Below are positions 19,831 to 32,845 of a DNA stretch of 64,000 bases, one piece after another. The first letter of the stretch is position 1. Each line of letters opens with the position of its first letter. Under the pieces are notes generated by a model. That model saw nothing but the letters and a program-made list of their open reading frames with translations, was not told the origin of the DNA and made no database searches. Source of the DNA: Gyrodactylus bullatarudis (Eukaryota > Platyhelminthes > Monogenea > Gyrodactylidea > Gyrodactylidae); contig SSNU01000041.1 of the NCBI GenBank assembly GCA_012064415.1, positions 8,330-72,329 on the forward strand. Direction: 5' to 3'. Made by a program: the position numbers and the translations under genes.

Positions 19831-22800
19831 ATGACGGCTATTTCGAGTCAGAAGGAGATTGATCATGGCTTCACAATACTCGATCAGATCTTAGCACCTG
19901 CGAATGCACAGCTTTATTTACCGTTCTTAGATAAAGTTGATCCAATAAAACTACAACTTCCTGACTATGATAAATACGTTAAAGAACCTATGTGGCTTAG
20001 GAAAAGTGAGTCTCTTTACAAAAATATTCTTTGTTTTTGATACATCAAGTGTTGTAGAAAAATGTCAATATTGTTTAGAAAAAAATCTGAAGATCTATTT
20101 ATTTTGACAACTTTTTTGGTTTAATATTTCAGGAATGAATCAATTTTTTTGAAATTCTATATATTTATATTCATAATAACAGTTGGTTTTGTTATTAGTT
20201 CAATCCAAGTTTCATAATCAAACTTATGAGTCTATCAAGGAATTCGTCTGTGATTTTCGTCTCATGCTCCTGAATTGTTATCGTTACAATGGAGTAACAT
20301 CAAGACTCGGTCGAGTTGCTGAGAAACTAGAACTGCTTTTCGAGCAAAAACTCAATTTACTGCCAAGTGAAATCAAGGCAAAGACAACAATCCAAGCGAC
20401 AATTTGTGGTTTCTCTCCAGAAGAAGAGCTCATTGACTCATCAGGTATGTTTGACAATGTATAATTAATTAATACATGTATATATTAGGGAAGAATCCAT
20501 CATGTCCTTTATAGAATAATCATTTTTCGACATTTCATACCAACTCCTCATCTCAGAATATTTCCCATCTCTGCTAGACTTACCATCAAAGAGACGGAAT
20601 ACTACAAGACTCATTCCTGCAACTAATTCAATCGGTCGAAGTGCTCCAATACGCACCCTGATGGAGGAGTTCGAGAGGAGTAAACGAGATGGTCTATTCT
20701 TCTCTCTTCTCGGCGAGGAGATTGACACAGATCCCAATTCCTTGAATGAAGACGAGGGAGTCTCTCTCATTGTGAATCGTCTTAATTCATGGCAGAGGAA
20801 ACGTCACGATCATAATCTAATTGCCACATGGCCAGAATTCTGGTCTACTGAATATAGACAAGCTCAGTCTCGTCTTAATCAACTGAAATCAATGTCGGAA
20901 TTCTTTGAGGTTTACCAGCTTGTGTTTTCTCTGGACGAGGTTATTGGCATTAGCGATATTCTATCAGCTACCACACTCTCTAGAGAGGTATGTCTATATT
21001 TTAAATTTCCATCTGACATGATTCAAAGTTTTAGACTAGGTAATACATTCTTCTTCTTCTTCCAGATAAAGGCCTTGACCTCGTCTAATAGTCAGAGTAT
21101 GATTTTGTCAAATGTCTCGAGTCTCTTCTTCCAACATCGTCGCCTTTTGTGCATTACTGAGCTTGAATTGGCCTTCTCTGTTGATGTTACAAAGAGTCTG
21201 TTACTCTCAATCATTTTCCACAGTCTACTAATACTAACTTCAAGCTCAAAAGAGGTTTCAGAGCTTTTGAATGCTCTGGAAAAATATCGTTCATTCAAGG
21301 ATGCTGTCCTCTCCAACTCAGTCAAGTCCAACACTTCAGACTACAAAGGTGGCAGCATTGTGAAAATTCTTGGCTCCCTTGTCCCTGAAGATTACGAAAA
21401 GTGGCATGAACGCTTGAAGGAACGTATTGAATCCTGGTACACAACCCTCTCTTATACAAAGTCATCTAATAAGAATTCTAATTGGGTAAGAGGATACTCG
21501 AAAAAATCCAATCAAGGCTAATTAATTCATTCTCTATTCTATTGTTTAAAGATTTGGCGAAAAATCGGTGTGATGAATAAATTTTTCCGAATCTTTGGTG
21601 ATTCTGGCAATCCTTTGGAGACAAAAAAGTTTCACGAATTCTCCCTGTACCAGCAAGTTTTTCTCACCAAGACGCTCCTTGAGAATATTCTCAGGACAAA
21701 TGCCAAAATTCGGACAAATCTAGATCGTGTTGTTGACTGGAGCGAGATCCGAGAACAAGTCCTGGGATGCGACCCAACTGAGAATACGGTCTACTTTCAT
21801 ATTCCTGGGATCTTTTCCTACTCTCCAATCAGCAGCATTCGTATTTACAAGATGGAAAAGTTTGATGAGGCCAAATGGAATCCAGACGCCTTCATTGAAT
21901 CCCTCAATCTGGCCGTGCCCTCAAATCAGGCTCAGATAGTGGAGGAAACCCTGTTGTTTAATCCCAAAGATGATTCTATTGAGAATTCCTTCTACTTTGT
22001 GCCAGGGCCAATCTTTCATTTGCCCAAATGGATTCCTGAACATTTGGCTGGCTATGTTCAAAAGAGATGGCTAAGCCTTTTGAATACCCAGGTATGTCTT
22101 GAAGGGACATGTTATCGACTATAATATGGTAGCTTACACTAGCATTTCTATTCCCTAGGTTCTCTTGCAGCAAGATGTGCTAGCCGAGAAGCAAGCTGGC
22201 GATAAAAAAGGCCAAGGTCCCAAGGCCCAAGAGCTCAAGAGATTCTTAGCCTCTGGATGCAAATGGCTCCCAATGGGTTCTATGGAAGCTCTTTATGCTG
22301 CTGAAGGTAAGAATCATCTTGGCAAATACACTGGAGGCCAGCGTACAAAGACAGCCCATACAAAACGACAGGAAACCCATGAACAAAAGGTTAAGAGTCT
22401 CTTTGTAGAGGAACCCATCATGATGCAGTCGGATTACTATCGTCTTAGAGCTCCCCAAAACGCACCTTATCCCCCGGGAATGCATAACAAAATCAAGGCT
22501 TTGTGTAGTGGCCGATTAGACTTGGTATTTAACGAAAACTCTGATGAAGAAAGTCTTCCCACTGAAGACGAAGAGGAGGAAGACGAAGGAAAAATTGCCA
22601 AGTCGGTAGATAAAAAAGTCAAATCTGATGAGGAAGACAGTCAACAGACAACTGTTCAAATTATCCCCGCTCAGGGTAATGACGATGAATCCACTACCCA
22701 GAGTTCTGAAGATGCCTACAATCATTTTGTCGGAAGAAATGCCATCTCTGAAGAAATGGGCGGACTAAAGTTGAAAATTAAACTAAGCGTAAGTCTAGTC

Positions 22801-25800
22801 TGTGCTTGAAGAAACCCCTTCATCTGGTATAAGGGAGATTTTCCCTTTTTCACTTAGCCATACAAAGGTGACCAAGAGAAAATTGTCCCTGAACTCACTA
22901 GCTCTCCCAAGAAGAAAGACCCAGAAGAGGTCTGTGAAAGGATGAAAGAAGAGTCTGCTACCTCATGTCACAATCCCGATACTCCAAGTACTGAGCCATG
23001 TGAGGGGGATAGAACTTTGATGGTCGAGTCAGTGCCCGGAGATTTGAACACCAAGAACGACTATTCAGACTTTACTCATTCGATAATCATGCCGAATGAA
23101 GGGAAATTCTCCCTTGTGGCAGATAACCTTACATCCCTGCTGGAATTGGTCGATACTCTCAATCAGAAGCTAGAAAAGATGCCTGATGATGACACGCTGG
23201 TGGAGACTGGAGACGTCTCTGATTCTGACCATCTTGTTGAATCGCCCCTGTTAAATTCAAAAAAGGTCTGTTTCTTACATGTTTCCTCTTCTTTTTGTTG
23301 AAATATTTTTTAAACTCTTGATAAAATATTCCAGAGGAAATCTCGACGTCCTGATCCAGAGACCCCCATCTCGAAAAAGATGAAAAGAAACGAAAAACCA
23401 ACAGTTGAAGAGTATATTCCAGAATTAAAGGCACCTAAACGCAATATCAGCCAGCTTGTAACAGCCCTAACCACTATAATTGTTGAGCATCAGGATGAGA
23501 AAAACTCTCGGGAAATTGCCAGAGTGGATGCAGAAAAATTGATGCGTTTGCGCTTTCGCAAGGATTTTGAACAATTAGAAAAATTGAGTAATCAGGAAGA
23601 TTCTCCTGCTATGCCTGAACGAATTACCCAAGAAAACCTTTCAGCAATATCAGCAATGGTACCTAAGGAATCAACTAATCAGACTATCATTCCCGTTACC
23701 AAAACACAGACAAATGGGGCTCTAATCATAAATCAACCCATAATCATGAGTATGTTGTTCATACATTATATTCTCCCTTGAATTCAGTAAAAATTGATAT
23801 AATGAATATTGTTTTTACAATAGAATTTATTAAAATTTCCTTGGGTTAAAATTAGCATTCTCAACCATTCATAATCCAAACGTTTCGAGGGTAATTCTCT
23901 TTACATGCCTTCTTTCATGATCTAATCCCTTTCATTGGACACAACTGATGAGGATGAAATCATAAAAGTATATAAATGATATTTAGTGTTTTATAAGGTT
24001 GTCGTACCAGTGAAGAAGTTGTGTCAAGACAATCACTGCTGAAACGTTTGAATGACCAATTGCAATGGCTGAGAATGGCCTGAGGTTGTTGATATACAAG
24101 CTTTAATAAATTCTATCCGTGATTCTTTTTGGTTAAAATGTTTACTTTTCCAGATACAATTCCAAATGCAATTTCTAGTCATGTCCCGAAACTCCTACTA
24201 CCCTCTGTGGTTGTATCTCACCCACAACAACAGATACCTACAGGTCCTACACGTCAGATGGCCAAGCGTCAAACTCGCCTCCGACAATCCATAAAGCCTC
24301 CAACATATCTGGAAAAAGATAACGATGATGACGATGACTCTGTTACCAAAAACTCTGAAGAAGAAGGAGAAAACCACGAGGATAGGCCAGTGGTTAGGAC
24401 CTCAGCTCGTCGTCCAAGGAAATCTCTAAAGCACAATGAGGATACAGATTACTATCAAGACGATGAGGAAGAGGATGACGACCAGATGGACTCAGACTAT
24501 TCCGATGACTGGCAGGAGGAGGATGATGATCGTAGAGACGGTAGCTATGCTCCCTCCATGTCTAGGGGTAAACCGAGGGGATCTCACTCCAACAGGAAAC
24601 CTTCCCATTATGCAGACAAGGATTATTCCAATGTTCAGTACATTGCCAATCGACCCCTTGTCCCAGTGAGTCTGCTCTCCTTGCCCTCCCCGTTGCTTCA
24701 TTGACTCCAATGACATATTCTAAATCAGGTCTTGTTTTATTTAGTTTTATAATTTCTCTCTTTCTTTCTTTCCAGGATGACGTAAGGAATTATTAGTATT
24801 ATTCTCAAGGCACCTTCCTCCATTTACATCCAATATACATGAAAATATTACACAGTGTCTAACCCTAATCTAAAAATTATCAAATTAACTAAGCTAATAC
24901 TCTGGCTTACTGCCATCACTACTAGTGGTGTAGAACTCTGGTGGATTGATCATGATTAGGGCCACAAAAATATGTATTTAAAATTTTGTATTATTGTGTA
25001 AGAATTTTTTCTACATATTTCAAACATAATTTGGGTATGTAAAAATATGTGCTAAAAAATTTTTTATCCTTGAACCAAATTAATTTTTGAAAGGAAATTT
25101 GTAAAATATGTAAATTTGTGGCCCTAAGGATAATTGATGTTTAATTAGTGCTCTATATGCTCTCCTGAATAATGATTTCATCAATAATAATAATTTAGGT
25201 CCCAATAAATATGTTCCAAAGTGAATATAGGTGAATATATTGATATTTATTTTGTTCGTTTTAATCAAACTTGATAACTCATTGTTTTGTTCGTATTCTT
25301 TCAGATTGCTCCAAAGCCAGTTGGTAGGCCAATTCCACTCTTTGTAGCTGCTCAGAGAACGAGCATTAATGGTCAACCGACTACCGTGATAAACTCAAAA
25401 TTCCCCATAGTTACACCAGATCCCTCTGGTGTCCTTAGGCCGATTTCAACAACTGTTGGCTTCAATCCACGTCAGGTGATTACATCCTCAAATGGAACTC
25501 CTCTGACTCTAGTCCAAACCACAGTTCGTCCTCCACTAGTTAATCAAGCTCCTGTGCAACCATCCAAGAATATCTTTCGAATTAAAGATATGCTCTTCAC
25601 TGAGGATATGAGACCGGTAAAGGTTGTGGAAGGCAAACTAGTACCCTGTCCCATGGAAACAGTACCAGCAGATATCCTGGCCGAAGCAAAAGCCATGATA
25701 ATCAAGTACAAGGCAAACGCCACTATCGTCAATAAGCCATCTTCCAATAGCAACGGAAAGTCATTGGCTAATGGAATTAGTGAGAAATGCTCAAATGGAA

Positions 25801-26204
25801 GCGACACCAAATCAAATGAAGCTCGTCCCATGAAAACTGAAGATAACGGGTAGGTTATTTCTCTCTCTCCTGATTACCTCTCATTATATGAAATGCATCT
25901 TGATGATCTTTAATGCTTTTTTCTCTTAAACAGAACCCCAAAGATTGATCCTCAAATGGCACCGTCAAATTCATCCGATGAGGTGAACGAAAACATTGAG
26001 CCAAGCACAAAGACTGCTCCCTCAACTCAGACTGCATCGTTGAAGTTGGGCGAGAACAACAACAGCCTAGAGATCAAGGTTACAAATAGTAACGATAGCC
26101 TAAAGCTGGAAGATGAAGTTCTCCCCCCTACTACTACTTCTACTACATCCAATAATAAGAATGGCAGTCTACAACTGCCCATTTCCACATCATCAACTGT
26201 ATGA
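19831..26204 (+). CDS. large bromodomain-containing nuclear protein, 1532 aa
   Basis: Twelve exons join in frame: 19831-20005, 20199-20444, 20557-20987, 21066-21485, 21552-22091, 22159-22788, 22858-23265, 23335-23749, 24154-24665, 24776-24781, 25305-25849 and 25934-26204. Residues about 10-130 form a bromodomain (LYLPFLDKVDP, then YESIKEFVCDFRLMLLNCYR followed by YN, which supplies the acetyl-lysine-binding Asn). A conserved-looking middle region, acidic and basic stretches, many Ser/Asp/Glu-rich linkers and an RIKDMLFTEDMRPVKV segment near the C-terminus follow. It most resembles the KIAA2026 type of chromatin protein, tentatively. It probably binds acetylated histones in the nucleus. Exon 24776-24781 is only six nucleotides (Asp-Asp). 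All phases agree across the eleven introns. Confidence 0.85.
24776..24781 (+). other. six-nucleotide micro-exon of the bromodomain gene
   Basis: GATGAC lies between a strong acceptor (TTTCTTTCTTTCCAG) and a donor (GTAAGG) and adds Asp-Asp in phase 0. Skipping it also keeps the frame, so it may be alternatively spliced. The following intron (24782-25304) is long for this locus. Confidence 0.6.
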
Positions 26205-26724
26205 TATAGCATTTATCTATATAGAGTATATCCCCATCCTTCCTTCTCAACCCCCCCCCCTCTACCATAGGGCAATCACAGAATCATGGTTTTAAACGTT
26301 CTCATTTCAAAAAAATTATCATATTAATTTTATTGTACAAATCTACTATAGGGACGACTACACATGTGTGAATCTAGACTCTTTTGAGACTTTTGAATGC
26401 TTAGCGACATTGCGGCGTAATACATTTGTAATCGCTTAAATAATAAGTTGTGTATAAATAAAGTTTCTTTTTTTTCTGTTAGTTTATTGAAAGGCTGACT
26501 AGTTTCATTAGTAAGAATGTATTTATTTTATTGAATATGCCATGTCATTTGGCACGTATTACGCATTGATAAATCAAGTTCATTTACACTTTTTTGAATG
26601 GACAGAAAGAGAGAGGAACAATAAGAATCGGCATTTTGTATACCCAATAGTTGATTACATAAAAAAATAGTGGAAATTCATGAGTTGCTGCTGATTTTCA
26701 GGTCTCTGTTTGATTTATAAAGCT
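26205..26724. other. convergent 3' region, bromodomain gene / LIN54
   Basis: About 520 bp between two stop codons facing each other. AATAAA near 26457 could be the plus-strand polyadenylation signal. Nothing else is recognised. Confidence 0.5.
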
Positions 26725-28266
26725 CTACTGGTACTCTTCATCGTTGAATCTCTTGGAGGGGACATGACGTCGGCCACTGGTCCTAGTCGGGGTGGGTGCA
26801 GCTGAAGAGCCTCCACTTTGACCGCCACCACCACCAGAGACAGAGCTAGAAATTTGACTTTGAGATTTCGTCTTTCGAATATTTCCCCCACCAGAGGCGC
26901 CCTTGACCGACTTTCTTGATTGACTCGACTTAGGCTTGGAGAAGCTTTCATCAGCGTCCTCTTCCAGGTCATCCTGGTCGTCATCTGGAGCCTCTGTTTT
27001 GATTGATCTCTCAGAAGCTTGCATCCTCCTTAGAATATCTCTCTCACTGGGCAAATCTTCCTCCAGGTCATCCTCCTCATCGAGATAGTCTGTTCTTTGT
27101 TGGAGGTGTGAGCGCCTACGTCCACTGCCTTGAGCTCTAAACTTTTCCTGGAGTTCTTCCTCAAGATCTTCTTCCAGATCATCATCATCTAGGGTGTTAC
27201 GTCTGAATCTATCAGTGACATCATCACCGCCAGCTCCACCAGCACCAGAGGCTGCAGTATGCATTAAGCTTGCAGTATTAACACTTCTAACCAAAGCTTT
27301 ACTGGCACTTTTGATAACAAGATCAACAGATCTTCCGAATTCTTCAAGAATCAAACGCTCCTGAACAGCAGCAGGCAAGTCGCGACGCTCAGCATCATCA
27401 GCTTGAGCTAGAAGGCAACTAACCAGAGCTTCAATTACTTCCCATGTAAGGAAGCTGTGAGGCAAAGTCTCTGGAGCAGGTTCTTGTAAATGTTTCTTGT
27501 AAGAGCTGGAATGCTTTGACTTGTAAGATCCTAGAGCAGCCAAACGAAGGAGACTTCTTCTCTCAATGCTGTCCTCTGTATTCTTGCAACTTTGGCATCT
27601 GCACATGTCACTACAGCTTATCTTTGCCTCATAGCATTCACAATAATTCTTGAGACATCCTGATCTTTTGCAGTTGCAACCTTTAGTGTGACGACGTTCT
27701 CCCTCTCCCCGACCAATTTTCGGATTAAAAGCAGCTGGATTACGCTCTAGTGTCATTTTTACTGCACGTCGTCTCTCCTCTTCGTGAGCCAGATTGTTCA
27801 TACAGTTGTTACAATTGCAATTTTGACACAACTGGCCCTGTGCAAAACACTCGCAGTAAAGCTTAAGGCAATTAGACTTGGTGCAATTACAAGGTTTCCT
27901 ACTACCAGCAGAAGCACCAGACATGTGTGGATTAGCACCTTGGGCCATCAAAGCAGCAGCTGAATTAGCCAGACTGAAACTTGGAAGTCCATGAGGAGCA
28001 AAATTCATGAATGATGGAACAGGACCGACTTGTTGAGGTGGATGGTATGAGACACCATCTTCAGATTTCATATATTGGACAGCTGTGTTAGTATTGCCAG
28101 GAGAAGAACGAACAATGATTGGAAGGGAACCAACAGGAAGTCGCTGAGGAGTTCCAGGACGTTGAACCACTTGAATAACAGAAGGTCGAGAACCAGGAGT
28201 TCCCTGGCGTTGTTGTTGACCTGGAACGGCGAACTTGATCTGTACAGGATTTGTGTTCTGTGACAT
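26725..28266 (-). CDS. LIN54: LIN54/tesmin-type CXC DNA-binding protein
   Basis: A single exon of 513 residues. Two Cys-rich CXC domains lie at about residues 124-165 ([20 protein letters not shown]) and 196-230 ([20 protein letters not shown]), separated by the conserved [10 protein letters not shown] linker, the tesmin/TSO1 arrangement. LIN54 is the DNA-binding subunit of the MuvB core (DREAM and MMB complexes) and binds CHR elements in cell-cycle gene promoters, with the Tyr in each CXC domain inserted in the minor groove. The N-terminus is Gln/Pro-rich. After a helical segment (about residues 275-330) the C-terminal third is acidic and Ser/Gly-rich. Divergent from transportin-3, 101 bp between starts. 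Confidence 0.93.
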   Translation of the reverse strand: MSQNTNPVQIKFAVPGQQQRQGTPGSRPSVIQVVQRPGTPQRLPVGSLPIIVRSSPGNTNTAVQYMKSEDGVSYHPPQQVGPVPSFMNFAPHGLPSFSLANSAAALMAQGANPHMSGASAGSRKPCNCTKSNCLKLYCECFAQGQLCQNCNCNNCMNNLAHEEERRRAVKMTLERNPAAFNPKIGRGEGERRHTKGCNCKRSGCLKNYCECYEAKISCSDMCRCQSCKNTEDSIERRSLLRLAALGSYKSKHSSSYKKHLQEPAPETLPHSFLTWEVIEALVSCLLAQADDAERRDLPAAVQERLILEEFGRSVDLVIKSASKALVRSVNTASLMHTAASGAGGAGGDDVTDRFRRNTLDDDDLEEDLEEELQEKFRAQGSGRRRSHLQQRTDYLDEEDDLEEDLPSERDILRRMQASERSIKTEAPDDDQDDLEEDADESFSKPKSSQSRKSVKGASGGGNIRKTKSQSQISSSVSGGGGGQSGGSSAAPTPTRTSGRRHVPSKRFNDEEYQ

Positions 28267-28367
28267 TATTAATTCAAAACAAAGAAGTTTCGCGCCCGTG
28301 TTTGTTAAAACAAATTTCTTATGATATAGGAGAGATTGTTTGAAAGGTTCAATTATTTAATTTGGAA

Positions 28368-31300
28368 ATGTCCGAGTTTAAACCTTCCGTTGACACAGTT
28401 CTTGAAGCAATTGACACCTTATATAACAGCAAAGACAAATTTGCTACCAATAAAGCATCCACATGGCTTTCAAACTATCAAAAAGAATCATATGCTTGGG
28501 ACTTATCCTTCCAAATTGTAATTATGAATCAGAATACAACTGCATCTATACTGTCGGCTCAAATTATTCGTAATAAAATTAGAAGCGATTTCGAAAACCT
28601 TCCTCCTGAAAATCAAAATGTAAATCTCCACTATATTATATTGCATTTCCTCTAATATTAACTATTTTAATTTTAGCAACTTAAAGAAAGTCTATTGAAT
28701 ATAACCAAACAGGCTGGAGGCGTTTATCCCAAGCTAGTCATAAATCAATTGGCGTTGGCTGTTGCAGACCTTTTTTGCACTATGACCTCTTGGAAAGATT
28801 CTCTCAACGAACTTGCTCACGTGTGAGTTCTTAATTTTAACCCACAGTTCCGATATATTTTTTAATTTAAAATTCCTCCTACAGATTATCTACAAACATT
28901 GAAACAAGAAAGATTCTCCTGGACATTCTATGCTCTATACCAGTTGAAGTTAAAAATAATCAGTTGAAGCTTGGCATGAATCGAAAGAACGTCCTAATCC
29001 TTGACTTTGAGACTAATCGTTCAGGAATATTTCAGATTCTCGCCACTATCGGTGCTGAACAACAAGATCCGAGTTATCAGGCAAAAGTCTTTCTCACCCT
29101 CAAGTCATGGTGGAATTTGAAAATTTTCACTTTTGAAGATCTCAAACCCTACTCCAATCTCATTGAGAATGCCTTCATTGTTCTCAAGAATCCCCAAAAT
29201 GTCGACAAGGAATTCTATGATTCTGCTGTCTCCTGGATAACTACCCTGTTGGATTTCCTTCACGACTGTGAGCCCAATCAAGAGATTGGCATTCAACTAT
29301 TGGCCAACATTTACTCCCTCTCAACCATCATTTCCAATGTTACAGAGGAAACCTATGAGATTCTTGAATCTTTGGCAGATTTACTCTACTCCCTGCTCTA
29401 CGTATGCTCAGATCACTTGTTATTCAGTCCAACATATGTGAGTTTCCCTGCTCAAATATATCACTTTATTATTATTATTACTATTTTTTCTAATTTAGCC
29501 CTTCTCAGTTGGGAGTAAATTTGATTCTCTTGTCTTTACAATTGATCAGGAATTAATGTCTCTACCACCAAAGAATCTTGGAGATACAAGGACCCTAAAT
29601 CTTTATATTGCACTGATTAAGCTAAATAGGAATATTATAAATACTGACATCATTCAGACTTTGTTCTCTGCCCTGTCGGACTTTGCCAAGTTTTTCATTG
29701 CTCAAGAACGCTGTGAAGAATTGGACCACGAGGGAATCAACAAACTCAACATTATTCGCCCTTTTATGAAGGAAATCTTTACAGCCCTCATTCCACATTG
29801 TGTTGTTGACGAGGAGTCTGCTGATCTCATGGAAATTGATGAGTTCAATGAATACCGTGAAGAAATGACTGAGACCCTAAAAGATATCTGTGTTGTCCTT
29901 GGCGTAGAGTCAATTTTTGTCGATTTAATCGTCTATATAAAGTCTTTATTCGCCAGCCTAGAGAAGAATCCCAACTCACACGAGGATTTGATGCAGCTAG
30001 AGGCCTGTCTCTACGTCTCCTCCATTCTCATCTCCAAGTTGGTCTCTCGTGATCCAGATCACATCATTCGACGCTTCTACGAGGAGATGATCTTTAAACA
30101 CTTTCAGTTCCAACAAAATCAAATGCCACCCGGCAACATCCTCAACGTCTTGTGCATGGTCTACTTTGAGTCAAAACGATATCTCTCCTACAACTTTGCC
30201 CATAGGAATATAATCACTACAAATCTCTTGAACATTTTCGATTATGCCATTGTAACAAGTGACAAGTCATTCACTGAAGTAAGCGTATGATTGAGTAAAA
30301 CCTCTTTGATTTGTAATTAAATTATTTGATTGTTGTTTAGCTGATTCGTAGGAATGTCATTTCCAATTGTCTCACAGCCATTGGTGGAATAATCAAGGAA
30401 TCGAGCGACTCCTTCTACGAAGCCTACTCCAACACTGAACAGGAGGAACCGACCATCTTCCTCGACCAAATCTGGAACGATCTCATCGGTAGGATCTTCA
30501 CTAAACTCAGTAGTTACTCCGGGGAATATCCCATTGATGCTGTGAGAAGCATTTTTGAGGGTGTAGCCCGTTGTCAGATGGTCGGAATAAAAATGCCACG
30601 TAGACGCTCTTCAGGTAATCCCCATCGCTCAAATCCAGCCATTAGTTTCAAGTTTATCCTTGACTTTCCGGAGAAAATGACCTCCCTCCTCTCCATACCC
30701 CTGAATGCCATTCAGAATATTTTGACTCACAATGTTAAACGGATCAAAGAAGATCATATCACAGATGTATCCCTCTACCTTCAGATGATTACCTCCTACA
30801 TAAAGAACTTGGAATCGGTCTTGACACATGCCGATGCCACTGCAAAGGCCAATGAAAAGAACATTCAACCCATTCAGAATTCTATCAATGATTGTGCCAG
30901 GTAAGTCCTCTGAAGATCAAGTCTCATAGCCTGAAGATTTTATTTGCTTAAAAATGGCTATTATATACTCCTCTTCTCTCTCTAGATTCATAAAAGCTGT
31001 CCTCTGGCCATTGATCATGTCGGTGATGACGAAATTCGGCAGTGAGACTCGTCCAATCGAGTACAGTTGTTCATGCATGCGTTATTCCATTCGAGCCTTT
31101 CAAGATCAAATCCGAGACATTGTACCTGATATTGCTGAAAAGATTGTTGCCCAAAACCTTGTCTATCCACATGGATGTTTCCTCTACTTAAGCAGTGTCA
31201 TCATTGACCAGTATAGTTCGAATAATGAATTTCACGAAGGCCTCCTGAAACTATTCCAGACCATGAATTTGTCAACAATCAAATTATTCGAGAAGGAAGG

Positions 31301-32413
31301 TCTCTCCGTTGATCCCTACATTGTCGATGATTATTTCAGGTGAGAATACCCATGAGATGAACATTTAATTGTTCTTTTCTATTCTTCTTTTCACTCTCCC
31401 TTTCAAGAATGTGCCTAAGAATACTCCAGACAATGTCGGACAAGTTCATCAACGATAGTCGGATTGACTTTGAGAAAATCCTCGAGATTGGCATTGCCTC
31501 TTTTGACCTCGGGGACAAGATTAGCGGTCATTCAATCTTCACCAAAAGTGAAGAAGTCAACATTGTCGATCTTCAGAAGGGTAATGACCAAAAAGTCGAG
31601 AAAGAGGAGAACACCGATGACCTGGAGAGTGCCAAGTTCTCCGCCAAGTCCTTCTTGAAAGCTGTCCTCGTTTTTATTGATCGGAATAACTTGAAAGATG
31701 ACAAAATATTCACCGAGGTAAACCATAATCTCAGACCCTCTGTGTCGGATTTTATTAAATTTTTGCCTCCTTCAGTATATCCAGAACTCTACCCAGACAG
31801 AAACCTCTCTTCGGTTAGCCGGGAGGAGGATACTCACATGGCTTGCCAAATCACAAAAGCAGACGGCCAACCTTCAGAGGGACGAAAATCCCATCTCCAA
31901 ACTGAGTGGGGGCGAAAAGTTGTTGACGTCCCTGTTCCATGCCTGGTGTCTTCACTCTGATCACTTTGACGTGAGAGACGTTACTGAACTCTTTGTCTGT
32001 CTAAAGCTGATTGTTCCCAAAGAAGTGCTCATCAATTGGCTCTCGACAGCTATCAAATTTTTGCCTCTACGCAGGTCAGATGGCCACGAAAAGGCCACTT
32101 TTGAACAGTGCAGTTCCTTTGTCGAGAACATTACAAAGTAAGTTTTCTAATTCTACCCAATCACAAAAATACCCTTGGATCTTCTTCAGGGATCATTCTT
32201 TTAAAGGGATACATTTATTTTTTAGCACTAAAGTATCTCATGTGTAAGCTTTCAAATAAAAATTTGAGATCTCATCGATCAACTTCTATGACCAATAGGA
32301 GAACTACTTTCTGACCTTTTACTGATGAATATATTAATTCCATCTCTCTTTATTTCAGTTCAGACAGAGGCCTGGAGCGTCATTTCACCCAGTTCGCCTC
32401 TCTCTTTGTTTGA
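28368..32413 (+). CDS. TNPO3: transportin-3 / importin-13-type nuclear import receptor, 1123 aa
   Basis: Nine exons join in frame: 28368-28619, 28677-28822, 28885-29437, 29499-30278, 30341-30900, 30986-31339, 31408-31717, 31776-32137 and 32359-32413. Introns are 57-85 bp except the last (221 bp). The protein is all-helical with HEAT-like repeats. N-terminal LYNSKDKFATNKASTWL and YAWDLS, the segment LDHEGIN, and the C-terminal RHFTQFASLFV match the transportin-3 pattern. Transportin-3 is an importin-beta family receptor that carries phosphorylated SR splicing factors into the nucleus and releases them on binding RanGTP. It is about 200 residues longer than the human protein, mostly in loops of the middle and C-terminal parts. 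Confidence 0.9.
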
Positions 32414-32845
32414 AGAGGAGAACCCGAATCCAATCAAACTTGTGATTAATTACACATGATTCTTGAAATCATTGTATTTAGAGTCATGATCCAATTTTTC
32501 GCCCCCTCCCTTACTCCACACGAAAATAGAGATATTCATAAATTCTACGCAAATGTTGAGATAATTATTATTATCCCTATCATACATCAAACATTATCAT
32601 ATATTTACATTGCACTAAGCACATACAAACCCAAACTTGTCTATAATCATAATTATTATTATTACTCCTACTTTCAAAATATTGTTAACATTATTTTAGT
32701 CAATAATTAAAGCACACCAAAATTTATTTCCATATAAAAAATTCTGGCCTCTTTTTCATGCACAATCAATGTGCGTAGGTCAACTGCTGCCCCTATATTA
32801 TTATCCTTTTGATTATCATGATAGAACAGGTAGAAAAAACGTTTA
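32414..32845. other. convergent 3' region, nothing else recognised
   Basis: AT-rich sequence between the stop of transportin-3 and that of the minus-strand glycosyltransferase-like gene. Presumably both 3' UTRs. Confidence 0.5.
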
